A DNA stretch of 47,267 bases from CAVPDA01 sp963702495. Lineage in GTDB: Bacteria > Pseudomonadota > Gammaproteobacteria > Burkholderiales > Rhodocyclaceae. The stretch covers positions 1 to 47,267 of the forward strand of contig CAVPDA010000002.1 of the NCBI GenBank assembly GCA_963702495.1, given 5' to 3'. Both the position numbers and the translations under genes were made by a program. Shown here piece by piece: positions 6,932 to 14,006 of this stretch. The stretch's first letter is position 1. Each line of letters begins with the position of its first letter. Under the pieces are notes generated by a model that saw nothing but the letters and a program-made list of their open reading frames with translations, was not told the origin of the DNA and ran no database searches.

Positions 6932-8797
6932 ATGCCTTCCCAATCCTTGCTTGAAACCATCCACAGCCCCCTCGATCTGAGGCGCCTGGAACGAAAACAG
7001 CTCGGCCAACTGGCCCGCGAGTTGCGCCAGTTTCTGCTCGATTCCGTATCGAAGACCGGGGGCCACCTGTCGTCCAATCTCGGCACGGTCGAATTGACGA
7101 TTGCCCTGCACTACGTCTTCAACACCCCCTACGACCGCATCGTGTGGGACGTCGGCCATCAGACCTACGCCCACAAGGTGCTCACCGGCCGGCGCGACAC
7201 GATGTCAACGCTGCGCATGCTGGGCGGCATTTCCGGGTTTCCGCGCCGCAGCGAAAGCGAGTACGACACGTTCGGCACGGCGCATTCCTCCACCTCGATC
7301 TCGGCGGCACTGGGGATGGCCGTCGCGGCGCGCGACCGGGGCGAGAATCGCAAGGTGGTGGCGGTGATCGGCGACGGCGCCATGTCGGCCGGCGAGGCCT
7401 TCGAGGGCCTCAACAACGCCGGCTTCGTCAACACCGACCTCCTCGTCATCCTCAACGACAACAAGATGTCGATCTCGCCGCCGGTCGGCGCCCTCAACAA
7501 ATACCTGGCGCGACTGCTCTCGGGATGGACATTCAACGCCGCGCGCCGCGCCGGCGAGAAGGTGCTGTCGGTGGTGCCGCCGATGCTCGAATTCGCCAAG
7601 CGCGCCGAAGAGCATGTCAAGGGCATGATCACGCCGGGCACCCTGTTCGAGGAATTCGGTTTCAACTACTTCGGCCCGATCGACGGCCATGACCTCGATG
7701 CCCTGATTCCGACATTGAAGAACGTCTGCGAATGGAAGGGTCCGCAGTTCCTGCACGTGATCACGCGCAAGGGGCAGGGCTACAAGCTGGCGGAAGTCAA
7801 CCCGGTCCTCTATCACGGCGTCGCCAAGTTCGCGCCGGAGGCGGGCATCCAGGTCGGCAAGACCACCGGCAACGAAGGCGCAAAGCTCACTTTCACCCAG
7901 GTCTTCGGCGACTGGCTGTGCGACATGGCGGTGCAGGACCCGCGCCTGATCGGCATCACGCCGGCGATGCGCGAGGGTTCCGGCATGGTGCGTTTCGCCG
8001 ACGAGCATCCGCGCCGCTACTACGACGTCGGCATCGCCGAGCAGCATGCCGTCACCTTCGCCGCCGGGCTCGCCTGCGAGGGCCTCAAGCCGGTGGTGGC
8101 GATCTACTCGACGTTCCTGCAGCGGGCCTACGACCAGCTGATCCACGATGTCTGCATCCAGAATCTGCCGGTGGTCTTCGCCATCGACCGCGGCGGCCTC
8201 GTCGGCGCCGACGGTGCCACGCACCATGGCGCCTTCGATCTGTCCTACCTCGCCTGCGTGCCCAACATGACGGTCATGGTGCCGGCCGACGAAAACGAAT
8301 GCCGCCAGATGTTGTACACGGCGTTCCAGCTCGACGGCCCCGCGGCGGTGCGCTACCCGCGCGGCAGCGGGCCGGGCATCGCGCCCGAGGCCGCCATGAA
8401 AGCGCTGCCGATCGGCAAGGCGCAGCTGCGCCGGGAGGGCAAGCGGGTCGCGCTGCTGGCCTTCGGCACGCTGCTCGCGCCGGCGCTGCAGGCCGGTGAT
8501 GAGCTCGACGCCACGGTGGTCAACATGCGTTTCGTCAAGCCGCTGGACGTGGCGCTCGTGCGGGACCTGGCGGCCACGCACGAGCTGCTGGTGACGATCG
8601 AGGAGAACGCCGTGATCGGCGGCGCCGGTGCGGAAGTCGCCCGCTCGCTGCAGGAGCAGGGTTTCGCCGGGCGCGTGCTGCAGCTCGGCCTGCCCGATCG
8701 CTTCATCGACCATGGCGAGCAAGGCCGGCTGCTGGCCCAGATCGGTCTCGACAAGGACGGCATCGTCGCCCGCGTTCAGGCAACTATTCGCGATTAG
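6932..8797 (+). CDS. dxs: 1-deoxy-D-xylulose-5-phosphate synthase
   Basis: DXS is the thiamine-diphosphate enzyme that makes deoxyxylulose 5-phosphate from pyruvate and glyceraldehyde 3-phosphate, the entry step of the non-mevalonate pathway. The 621-residue protein has the TPP-binding GDGAMSAGEAFEGLNNAG block, the TAHSSTSISAALG region, the transketolase pyrimidine domain with IAEQHAVTFAAGLA (catalytic Glu), and STFLQRAYDQLIHD. Length is normal. It lies in the ispA operon, upstream of folE2. Confidence 0.97.
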   Translation: MPSQSLLETIHSPLDLRRLERKQLGQLARELRQFLLDSVSKTGGHLSSNLGTVELTIALHYVFNTPYDRIVWDVGHQTYAHKVLTGRRDTMSTLRMLGGISGFPRRSESEYDTFGTAHSSTSISAALGMAVAARDRGENRKVVAVIGDGAMSAGEAFEGLNNAGFVNTDLLVILNDNKMSISPPVGALNKYLARLLSGWTFNAARRAGEKVLSVVPPMLEFAKRAEEHVKGMITPGTLFEEFGFNYFGPIDGHDLDALIPTLKNVCEWKGPQFLHVITRKGQGYKLAEVNPVLYHGVAKFAPEAGIQVGKTTGNEGAKLTFTQVFGDWLCDMAVQDPRLIGITPAMREGSGMVRFADEHPRRYYDVGIAEQHAVTFAAGLACEGLKPVVAIYSTFLQRAYDQLIHDVCIQNLPVVFAIDRGGLVGADGATHHGAFDLSYLACVPNMTVMVPADENECRQMLYTAFQLDGPAAVRYPRGSGPGIAPEAAMKALPIGKAQLRREGKRVALLAFGTLLAPALQAGDELDATVVNMRFVKPLDVALVRDLAATHELLVTIEENAVIGGAGAEVARSLQEQGFAGRVLQLGLPDRFIDHGEQGRLLAQIGLDKDGIVARVQATIRD

Positions 8798-8871
8798 TTC
8801 GGTCTCATCGGGGTTGGCGCGCCGACGCGCCAGACGTATCCACTGCCTACCAGACGATTTCGGAGCAATTC

Positions 8872-9681
8872 ATGAATATTCGCGATGCGGCTTGCATCCC
8901 AGACGTACAAGGCTCGGCCGATTCCCGCCATCTGGCGATCAACAAGGTCGGGATCAAGTCCATCCGGCATCCTATCCGGGTCCTCGACAAGGGCGCCGGG
9001 GTGCAGCACACCATCGCCGTCTTCAACATGTATGTCGGGCTGCCCCACAACTTCAAGGGCACCCACATGTCGCGCTTCGTCGAAATACTCAACGAGCACG
9101 AGCGCGAGATCTCGGTGGAGTCGTTCGAATCGATCCTGCGCGAAATGGTGCGGCGGCTGGAGGCCGAGGTCGGCCACATGGAGATGACATTTCCCTACTT
9201 CATCAACAAGAAGGCTCCGGTATCCGCGGTCGAGAGCTTGATGGACTACGACGTCACCTTGACCGGAGAAGTCGGACCCGGCGGATCCTATCTGCAGACA
9301 ACCAAGGTCGTGGTGCCGGTGACCAGCCTGTGCCCGTGCTCGAAGAAGATCTCGGAGCGCGGCGCCCACAATCAGCGCTCGCATGTCACCATCGCGGCGC
9401 GCACCAACGAGTTCGTCTGGATCGAGGAACTGGTGCAACTGGTGGAAAGCCAGGCCTCGTGCGAACTGTTCGGCCTGCTCAAGCGGCCCGACGAGAAGCA
9501 CGTCACCGAGCGCGCCTACGACAACCCGAAATTCGTCGAGGACATGGTGCGCGACATCGCCGGCCTGCTCAATGCCGACCGGCGCATCGATGCCTACACG
9601 GTGGAATCGGAGAACTTCGAGTCCATCCACAACCACTCGGCGTATGCGCTGATCGAACGCGACAAGACACTGCAGCCTTGA
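8872..9681 (+). CDS. folE2: GTP cyclohydrolase IB (FolE2 type)
   Basis: The enzyme converts GTP to dihydroneopterin triphosphate, the first step of tetrahydrofolate synthesis. The 269-residue product has the FolE2 signatures: KSIRHPIRVLD near the N-terminus, FINKKAPVS, the catalytic Cys in CPCSKKISERGAHNQRS, and SVESFESI. FolE2 is the metal-flexible replacement for FolE1 and in many bacteria is kept for zinc-poor conditions; here it is the only GTP cyclohydrolase visible and sits 74 bases after dxs. No obvious Zur site was seen in front of it. Confidence 0.95.
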   Translation: MNIRDAACIPDVQGSADSRHLAINKVGIKSIRHPIRVLDKGAGVQHTIAVFNMYVGLPHNFKGTHMSRFVEILNEHEREISVESFESILREMVRRLEAEVGHMEMTFPYFINKKAPVSAVESLMDYDVTLTGEVGPGGSYLQTTKVVVPVTSLCPCSKKISERGAHNQRSHVTIAARTNEFVWIEELVQLVESQASCELFGLLKRPDEKHVTERAYDNPKFVEDMVRDIAGLLNADRRIDAYTVESENFESIHNHSAYALIERDKTLQP

Positions 9682-9692
9682 CGCGCAATGCG

Positions 9693-9723
9693 GCGGCCCC
9701 CGACCTGCGGATGCGGGGGCCGC
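9693..9723. terminator. GC-rich hairpin after folE2
   Basis: Perfect 10-base arms GCGGCCCCCG (9693-9702) and CGGGGGCCGC (9714-9723) enclose an 11-base loop, starting 11 bases after the folE2 stop. There is no T tract, so it probably acts with the second hairpin just downstream. Confidence 0.6.
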
Positions 9724-9732
9724 AGAAATGAC

Positions 9733-9756
9733 AAAGCGGGGCGATCGCCCCGCTTT
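9733..9756. terminator. Bidirectional intrinsic terminator between folE2 and the SCP2-like gene
   Basis: AAAGCGGGGC and GCCCCGCTTT form a perfect stem around a short loop, with A and T ends that give a partial U tract in both directions. It sits between convergent folE2 (+) and the SCP2-like gene (-), which suits a shared terminator. Confidence 0.75.
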
Positions 9757-9785
9757 GCGCTGCGGCCCGCCCCGTCAGGCAGGCA

Positions 9786-10304
9786 TCACTTCGGGCACGA
9801 TCCCGATTCGCTCGGAACCTTGCCGACGAGCAGCAGGAAATTCTCGAACGGGCTCATATTGTTCATGGCTTCCATCTTGGGGCCTTCGAACAGCAGCCGG
9901 TTGAACATCATGGCCTTCATCGGGCCGTATTCGCCCTTGCCCATCTCCAGCCAGCGCGCCGTCTCCGCGTGCATCACGTAGTCGTGGCTCTTGTTGAGGT
10001 TCGCGGTTTCGACCTTGCCGCCGTAGGAGCACATGGCCTTGCCCTCCTTCAGCGCGATCCGCAACTCGACTTTCGGGCTGTCCTTGCAGTCGTCCCGATA
10101 CACCTGCATGACCTTGAAGCCCTTGCCGCCGTCATTCTTGGCCCAGCCGGATTCGGCCAGCTTGTCGGTCAGAATGGGGTCCTTGTTCCAGGCGCCACAC
10201 GCTTCCTTGCCCCACTCTTCAGACATCAGCACCGGTGCGGCAAGTACCTGTGCCGCCGCCAGGGCACCGACGCAAGCCACGGCCAATCGGATCGAACTGC
10301 GCAT
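9786..10304 (-). CDS. Secreted SCP2-like (sterol-carrier-domain) protein
   Basis: The 172-residue product has a Sec signal peptide (MRSSIRLAVACVGALAAAQVLA, cleavage near AA-PV) followed by a compact domain. Within it MSEEWGKEACGAWN, VELRIALKEGKAMCSYGG and the FEGPKMEAMNNMSPFENFL tail resemble exported SCP2 sterol-transfer-like proteins of betaproteobacteria. These bind hydrophobic ligands, but the ligand is unknown here. The ATG at 10304 is preferred because a strong AAAGGAGG precedes it by about 8 bases; an in-frame ATG 10 codons earlier has a weaker site. Four Cys remain in the mature part and may form disulfides. Confidence 0.7.
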   Translation of the reverse strand: MRSSIRLAVACVGALAAAQVLAAPVLMSEEWGKEACGAWNKDPILTDKLAESGWAKNDGGKGFKVMQVYRDDCKDSPKVELRIALKEGKAMCSYGGKVETANLNKSHDYVMHAETARWLEMGKGEYGPMKAMMFNRLLFEGPKMEAMNNMSPFENFLLLVGKVPSESGSCPK

Positions 10305-10463
10305 CGCCTTTCCTCCTTTTGTGGTTGATTTCATGATCGTTTCTTCTTTCGCAGGCGCCGCCAAGTTAAAGGGCGGCGGCCAGCGCGTCCAATAAGAGTT
10401 GTTGCGGCAAACGAAAGAAAAAATTATACGCCCCGAGTCCCGAACCATCGGGCAGGCGCCAAA

Positions 10464-10483
10464 TGGGGCCGCCTTCCGGCCCC
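10464..10483 (-). terminator. Weak intrinsic terminator downstream of rplS
   Basis: On the minus strand GGGGCC and GGCCCC pair around a short loop and are followed by ATTTG, about 25 bases after the rplS stop. The U tract is short, so the call is tentative. Confidence 0.4.
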
Positions 10484-10507
10484 TTCTCGCGCTCCCCGGC
10501 CCCGGAA

Positions 10508-10885
10508 CTAGGAGTTCGTGCTCTTGCGCGAGGCCAGCTTCTCGCGGATGCGCGCCGACTTGCCGGAGCGGCCGCGCAGATAGTAGAGCTTGGCGCGGCG
10601 CACGTCGCCGCGGCGCTTGACCTCGATGCTGGCGATCAGGGGGGAGTAGGTCTGGAAGGTTCGCTCGACGCCCTCGCCCGAGGAGATCTTGCGCACGATG
10701 AACGAGGAGTTGAGGCCGCGGTTGCGCTTTGCGATCACCACACCCTCGTAAGCCTGGACACGCTTGCGGTCGCCTTCCACCACCGTGACATTGACCACCA
10801 CGGTATCGCCCGGCGCAAATTCGGGGACGCTCTTGCCCAGACGGGCGATCTCTTCCTGCTCCAATTGCTGAATCAGATTTGCCAT
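10508..10885 (-). CDS. rplS: 50S ribosomal protein bL19
   Basis: The 125-residue protein shows the L19 hallmarks FAPGDTVVVNVTVVEG, RVQAYEGVVIAKRNRG, SSFIVRKISSGEGVERTFQ and KLYYLRGRSGKSARI. It sits at the 30S-50S interface near the bridge contacts. The ATG at 10885 (MANLIQQLEQEEI) fits the family start; an in-frame ATG seven codons earlier is less likely. It is the last gene of the conserved rpsP-rimM-trmD-rplS operon and lies 112 bases after trmD, a longer gap than the others. Confidence 0.97.
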   Translation of the reverse strand: MANLIQQLEQEEIARLGKSVPEFAPGDTVVVNVTVVEGDRKRVQAYEGVVIAKRNRGLNSSFIVRKISSGEGVERTFQTYSPLIASIEVKRRGDVRRAKLYYLRGRSGKSARIREKLASRKSTNS

Positions 10886-10997
10886 TTGCTCGCTCCTGTA
10901 GTCCATGGCCGTTGGCCTTCCACGCAGAGCAGCCCCGAGGCTGATGCGCGCGTTTTGTGTTTACCCGCCGCAGTCCCCCGCGGCATCCCCGCCAGCG

Positions 10998-11765
10998 CTA
11001 CTGCTCGCGCTGTTCCTGCTCCCGCCTGAACTCCTCAAGCAGGACCGCTTCTTCCTTCGTCATCTGCCGCTGCTGCAGCAGGTCCGGCCGCCGCACCCAG
11101 GTTCGACCCAGGGCCTGCTTCAGCCGCCAGCGGCGGATCTCGGCGTGGTGGCCGGAGAGCAGCACCGGCGGCACCGGCACGCCTTCGTATTCCTCCGGCC
11201 GCGTGTAATGCGGACAGTCGAGCAGGCCGTCGGCAAACGAATCCTGCTGCGCCGAATCGGCATCGTTCAGGGCACCGGGCAACTGCCGCACGATGGCGTC
11301 GATCAGCGCCAGCGCCGGGATTTCGCCGCCGGACAGGACGAAGTCGCCGAGCGAAATCTCTTCATCCACCGCGGCATCGATCAACCGCTGATCGATGCCC
11401 TCATAGCGGCCGCACAGCAGAATGAGCCGCTGTTCCTGCGCCAGTTCCAGCACCCGCCGGTGCGCGAGCGGAACACCCTGCGGCGAGAAGCAGATCACCC
11501 TGGGGCGCCCGGCACCGGCGGCGCCTTCCTGCTCGCGGGCCATGCGAATTGCCTTCGCCAGCGGTTCGGCCAGCATGACCATGCCCGGTCCGCCGCCATA
11601 CGGACGGTCATCCACCGTCCGGTAGTTGTCCGTCGCGAAATCGCGCGGATTCCACAGCCGCAGACTGTACAGCTGCCGCTCCAGCGCCCTCCGCGTGATG
11701 CCGCTCTGCGTCACCGCGGCGAACATTTCCGGAAACAGCGTAATGGCGTCGAACGCGATGCTCAT
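10998..11765 (-). CDS. trmD: tRNA (guanine37-N1)-methyltransferase
   Basis: TrmD is the SPOUT-class enzyme that places m1G37 in tRNAs reading CNN and some other codons, preventing +1 frameshifting. The product has the start block FDAITLFPEMF, YGGGPGMVM, the trefoil-knot SAM site (ICFSPQGVP, LLCGRYEGIDQRLID, ISLGDFVLSGGE) and the C-terminal HYTRPEEYEG and LLSGHHAEIRRWR. An in-frame GTG seven codons upstream is also possible, but ATG at 11765 matches the family start. It lies 30 bases after rimM. Confidence 0.96.
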   Translation of the reverse strand: MSIAFDAITLFPEMFAAVTQSGITRRALERQLYSLRLWNPRDFATDNYRTVDDRPYGGGPGMVMLAEPLAKAIRMAREQEGAAGAGRPRVICFSPQGVPLAHRRVLELAQEQRLILLCGRYEGIDQRLIDAAVDEEISLGDFVLSGGEIPALALIDAIVRQLPGALNDADSAQQDSFADGLLDCPHYTRPEEYEGVPVPPVLLSGHHAEIRRWRLKQALGRTWVRRPDLLQQRQMTKEEAVLLEEFRREQEQREQ

Positions 11766-11795
11766 TCCGGATTCACGCCGGCCCACCCGCGCCGG

Positions 11796-12299
11796 CTACC
11801 AGTCCCGTTGCCAGATCACCCGGATGACGCCGCTGGCGCGATCCACTTCCTGCACCACGGTTTCGACGAAAGGCAGCAACCGCTCGTGCCCGCCTTCATC
11901 GCGCACCGTCAGCACTTCATGCGCCCCGGCGCGGATGAGACCGGTGACCCGGCCGAACAAATCACCCGCTTCATTCACGACGTCCAGACCGATGAGATCG
12001 GCCCAGTAGTACTCGTCTTCCCCGGTTTGCGGCAGCACTTCCCGCGGCGCCGCTACCAGCAAGCCCTTCAGCCCCTCGGCCGCGTTCCGGTCGTCGACCC
12101 CTTCGAAGCTCGCGATCAGCCCGCCGCCGTGTTCGCGGCAACCCCGCAGATTCCAGGGCGACCAATTCGGCCGGGGGGCGTCCGCTGCGAGCCACCAGCG
12201 GGACATCTGGCACCACGCCAAAGGATCGTCGGCGAAGGGATGAACCTTGACCCATCCCTGAACGCCGAAAGGGGCGGCGATCCGCCCCAGAACGATCAT
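11796..12299 (-). CDS. rimM: 16S rRNA processing protein RimM
   Basis: RimM is an assembly factor that binds S19 and helps mature the head of the 30S subunit. The 167-residue protein starts IVLGRIAAPFGVQGWVKVHPF, has the inter-domain LKGLLVAAPREVLPQ segment and the PRC-barrel motif EYYWADLIGLDVVNE, and ends with the typical FVETVVQEVD and Trp-rich tail. It is 9 bases after rpsP, as in most proteobacteria. Confidence 0.95.
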   Translation of the reverse strand: MIVLGRIAAPFGVQGWVKVHPFADDPLAWCQMSRWWLAADAPRPNWSPWNLRGCREHGGGLIASFEGVDDRNAAEGLKGLLVAAPREVLPQTGEDEYYWADLIGLDVVNEAGDLFGRVTGLIRAGAHEVLTVRDEGGHERLLPFVETVVQEVDRASGVIRVIWQRDW

Positions 12300-12308
12300 T
12301 CGCGCCGG

Positions 12309-12578
12309 TCAGGCGGCGACCGGTGCGGGTGCGGCCTTGGCGGCGAACTGCTTGACCAGGCGTACCACCGTGGGCGACAACTGCGCGCCCTTTTCCTGCC
12401 AGTACTTCAAACGATCGAGATTGACGCGCAAGCCCTGCTCGTTTTTTGCGGCCACCGGGTTGTAGAAGCCGACCCGTTCGACGAAACGGCCGTCGCGGCG
12501 GTTGCGCGAGTCCGTGACCACCATGTTGTAGAAGGGACGCTTCTTAGCGCCGCCCCGTGCGAGACGAATCACCACCAT
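12309..12578 (-). CDS. rpsP: 30S ribosomal protein bS16
   Basis: The 89-residue protein has the full bS16 pattern: MVVIRLARGGAKKRPFYNMV, DSRNRRDGRFVERVGFYNP, then LDRLKYWQEKGAQLSPTV. The Ala/Pro-rich tail is a common extension. It is the first gene of the rpsP-rimM-trmD-rplS operon, with a likely promoter about 35-60 bases upstream. Confidence 0.97.
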   Translation of the reverse strand: MVVIRLARGGAKKRPFYNMVVTDSRNRRDGRFVERVGFYNPVAAKNEQGLRVNLDRLKYWQEKGAQLSPTVVRLVKQFAAKAAPAPVAA

Positions 12579-12611
12579 GTCAAGCTACCCTTGTTCGAGA
12601 AAAAGACGTCG

Positions 12612-12640
12612 ATGATACTCAGGAAGTCCAGAAAGAACAA
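12612..12640 (-). promoter_or_regulatory. Sigma-70 promoter of the rpsP operon
   Basis: On the minus strand TTGTTC (12640-12635) and TATCAT (12617-12612) are separated by exactly 17 bases and lie just before rpsP. The -10 is one mismatch from consensus. Nothing else convincing was seen in the 429-base gap 12579-13007, which otherwise holds no gene I can support. Confidence 0.6.
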
Positions 12641-13007
12641 GCGACAGGATAGAAGCGGTCGCGGAGCAATCCCGCTGCGGCCAGGTCCGGCATGCATCGC
12701 GGTATGGCATTCGGAGCCGCGACGTCATGGCGTCCGTGTGCTGTTCCCGGCACCGGAACGGGCCGGCGAATCCCCACCACAACTGGGTAAACCAAGGCCA
12801 CCCTGGGGAATGGCACCCATCTTCGGTCCATGAATGGGTCATGCAGGACCAGCCTCGCCAAAGCGCAGCCTGAGGGAAACGAGCACTGGCGGCGCTCCGG
12901 GCGATCCATGGCACGGGGCGTGCTCTCAAGGTTCGACCAAGCAGAACGCTTGCCACTAGAACCGCCGATCAACGCTGATCTCTTTTCCGGAGAGCCGGGA
13001 TTGCACC

Positions 13008-13574
13008 GTGGCACCGCAAACAAGAATATTGATCGTCGAAGACGAGCAGATCCTGGCCGAGAACATGCGCGCGTTCCTTCTCAAACGCGCGCTAGAGGTA
13101 CGAATCGTGACGAGCGGCGAAGCCGCTCTCGACTGCGTCAACGATTTCGCGCCCGATCTGCTGGTCCTGGATTACGGCTTGCCGGGCATAGATGGCTTGC
13201 AAACCTTCGCTGCCCTGCGGGCACGGCAATCGCATCTCGCCGCCGTGCTGATCACCGGCCATCCCAGCGATCAGATCGTCCACGCGGCAGCCGAAGTCGG
13301 CATCCGGCATATTCTGTCGAAACCTTTCGCCTTCTCCGAGCTGGCGGAGATTCTCCTGGCCGATCCCGGTCTGCCCGCCTCCGGCGGCGACGGCGAGGTG
13401 CACGGGATGTCGGAATCGCGGCGCAATGGCGAACGTCGGCAAATGAACGGCGGCAGCACGTCGTCAATTCCCGCCGCCGACGGCCGGGTCACCGACGAGG
13501 AGCGAAGCGGCGACCGGCGCATGGCCGTTGATCGCCGTCAGCCGGCGCCCTCGCCCGCATCCGGCCCGACGTAG
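13008..13574 (+). CDS. Single-domain response regulator with Arg-rich tail
   Basis: The 188-residue product is a CheY-type receiver domain (residues 1 to about 120). It has the acidic pair in VEDEQ, phosphoacceptor Asp55 in LLVLDYGLPG, the Thr in LITGHP and the Lys in LSKPF. There is no DNA-binding or enzymatic domain. The tail (about 125-188) is polar and repeats Arg-rich pieces (RRNGERRQ, RSGDRRMAVDRRQ), probably disordered. It starts with GTG. No kinase gene is adjacent, so its partner is unknown; output may be by protein contact. It is not in an operon with the sigma-54-driven gene downstream, which has its own promoter. Confidence 0.8.
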   Translation: MAPQTRILIVEDEQILAENMRAFLLKRALEVRIVTSGEAALDCVNDFAPDLLVLDYGLPGIDGLQTFAALRARQSHLAAVLITGHPSDQIVHAAAEVGIRHILSKPFAFSELAEILLADPGLPASGGDGEVHGMSESRRNGERRQMNGGSTSSIPAADGRVTDEERSGDRRMAVDRRQPAPSPASGPT

Positions 13575-13771
13575 CGAGCCGGTGTAGCGGGCCGCCTTGC
13601 CCGGACGCGACCAGCGACCACACCCCGTACAGCGCCCCGGACGGCGGCATCCAATCCGACCCGGGCACGGTGACGGCAGAGCAATCTGCCGGCGGGCGGC
13701 ATCGATCGCGGTTGCCGGCGCGAGAGCGATGGTCCTGGATCCTCGGACGGCGTGATCTTGCCGATTCGTGG

Positions 13772-13817
13772 GTTGGGTAAACCGATGCTGCAGCCCCAAC
13801 ATTGGGGAGGTTTCCCG
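13772..13817. promoter_or_regulatory. Nested inverted repeats, candidate activator site
   Basis: A perfect palindromic element CCCCAACATTGGGG (13794-13807) lies inside an outer imperfect repeat, GGGTAAACC on the left and GGTTTCCC on the right. It is 90-125 bases upstream of the sigma-54 promoter core at 13897. That is the usual distance for an enhancer bound by an NtrC-type activator. The link to a particular regulator is inference. Confidence 0.5.
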
Positions 13818-13896
13818 ATCCCGACGCCCCAGGACCCATCCCTTCGTATCAAATAATATCGATATAACTCCGTGGGTTATGGAAAGGCACTGATCC

Positions 13897-13912
13897 TGGC
13901 ACATTCCCTGCA
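13897..13912 (+). promoter_or_regulatory. Sigma-54 promoter (-24/-12)
   Basis: TGGCACATTCCCTGCA keeps the GG of the -24 element and the GC of the -12 element with the required 12-base offset, and matches the consensus TGGCAC-N5-TTGCA at all but one position. It lies 95 bases before the ATG at 14007. It is the best sigma-54 promoter I found in the window. The 432-base gap 13575-14006 otherwise contains no supportable gene. Confidence 0.8.
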
Positions 13913-14006
13913 CAGAGTCATTTCGGGTCTTGGCGCAAGAAGACGTAAGAGGTCACACCGAAAAAGCGCCAAGTTTGTCTGAACCACCTCTCACTCAGGG
14001 GGTAAC

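Noticed and set aside
6932..8722. Large minus-strand frames opposite dxs
   Set aside because: dxs is unambiguous; the antisense frames are shadows without motifs or start signals.
10905..12833. 642-codon plus-strand frame opposite trmD-rimM-rpsP
   Set aside because: It is antisense to three conserved ribosome-related genes and shows no domain.
12585..13023. Minus-strand frames between rpsP and the response regulator
   Set aside because: They overlap the rpsP promoter, have Cys/Arg-rich random-looking sequence and no recognisable domain.
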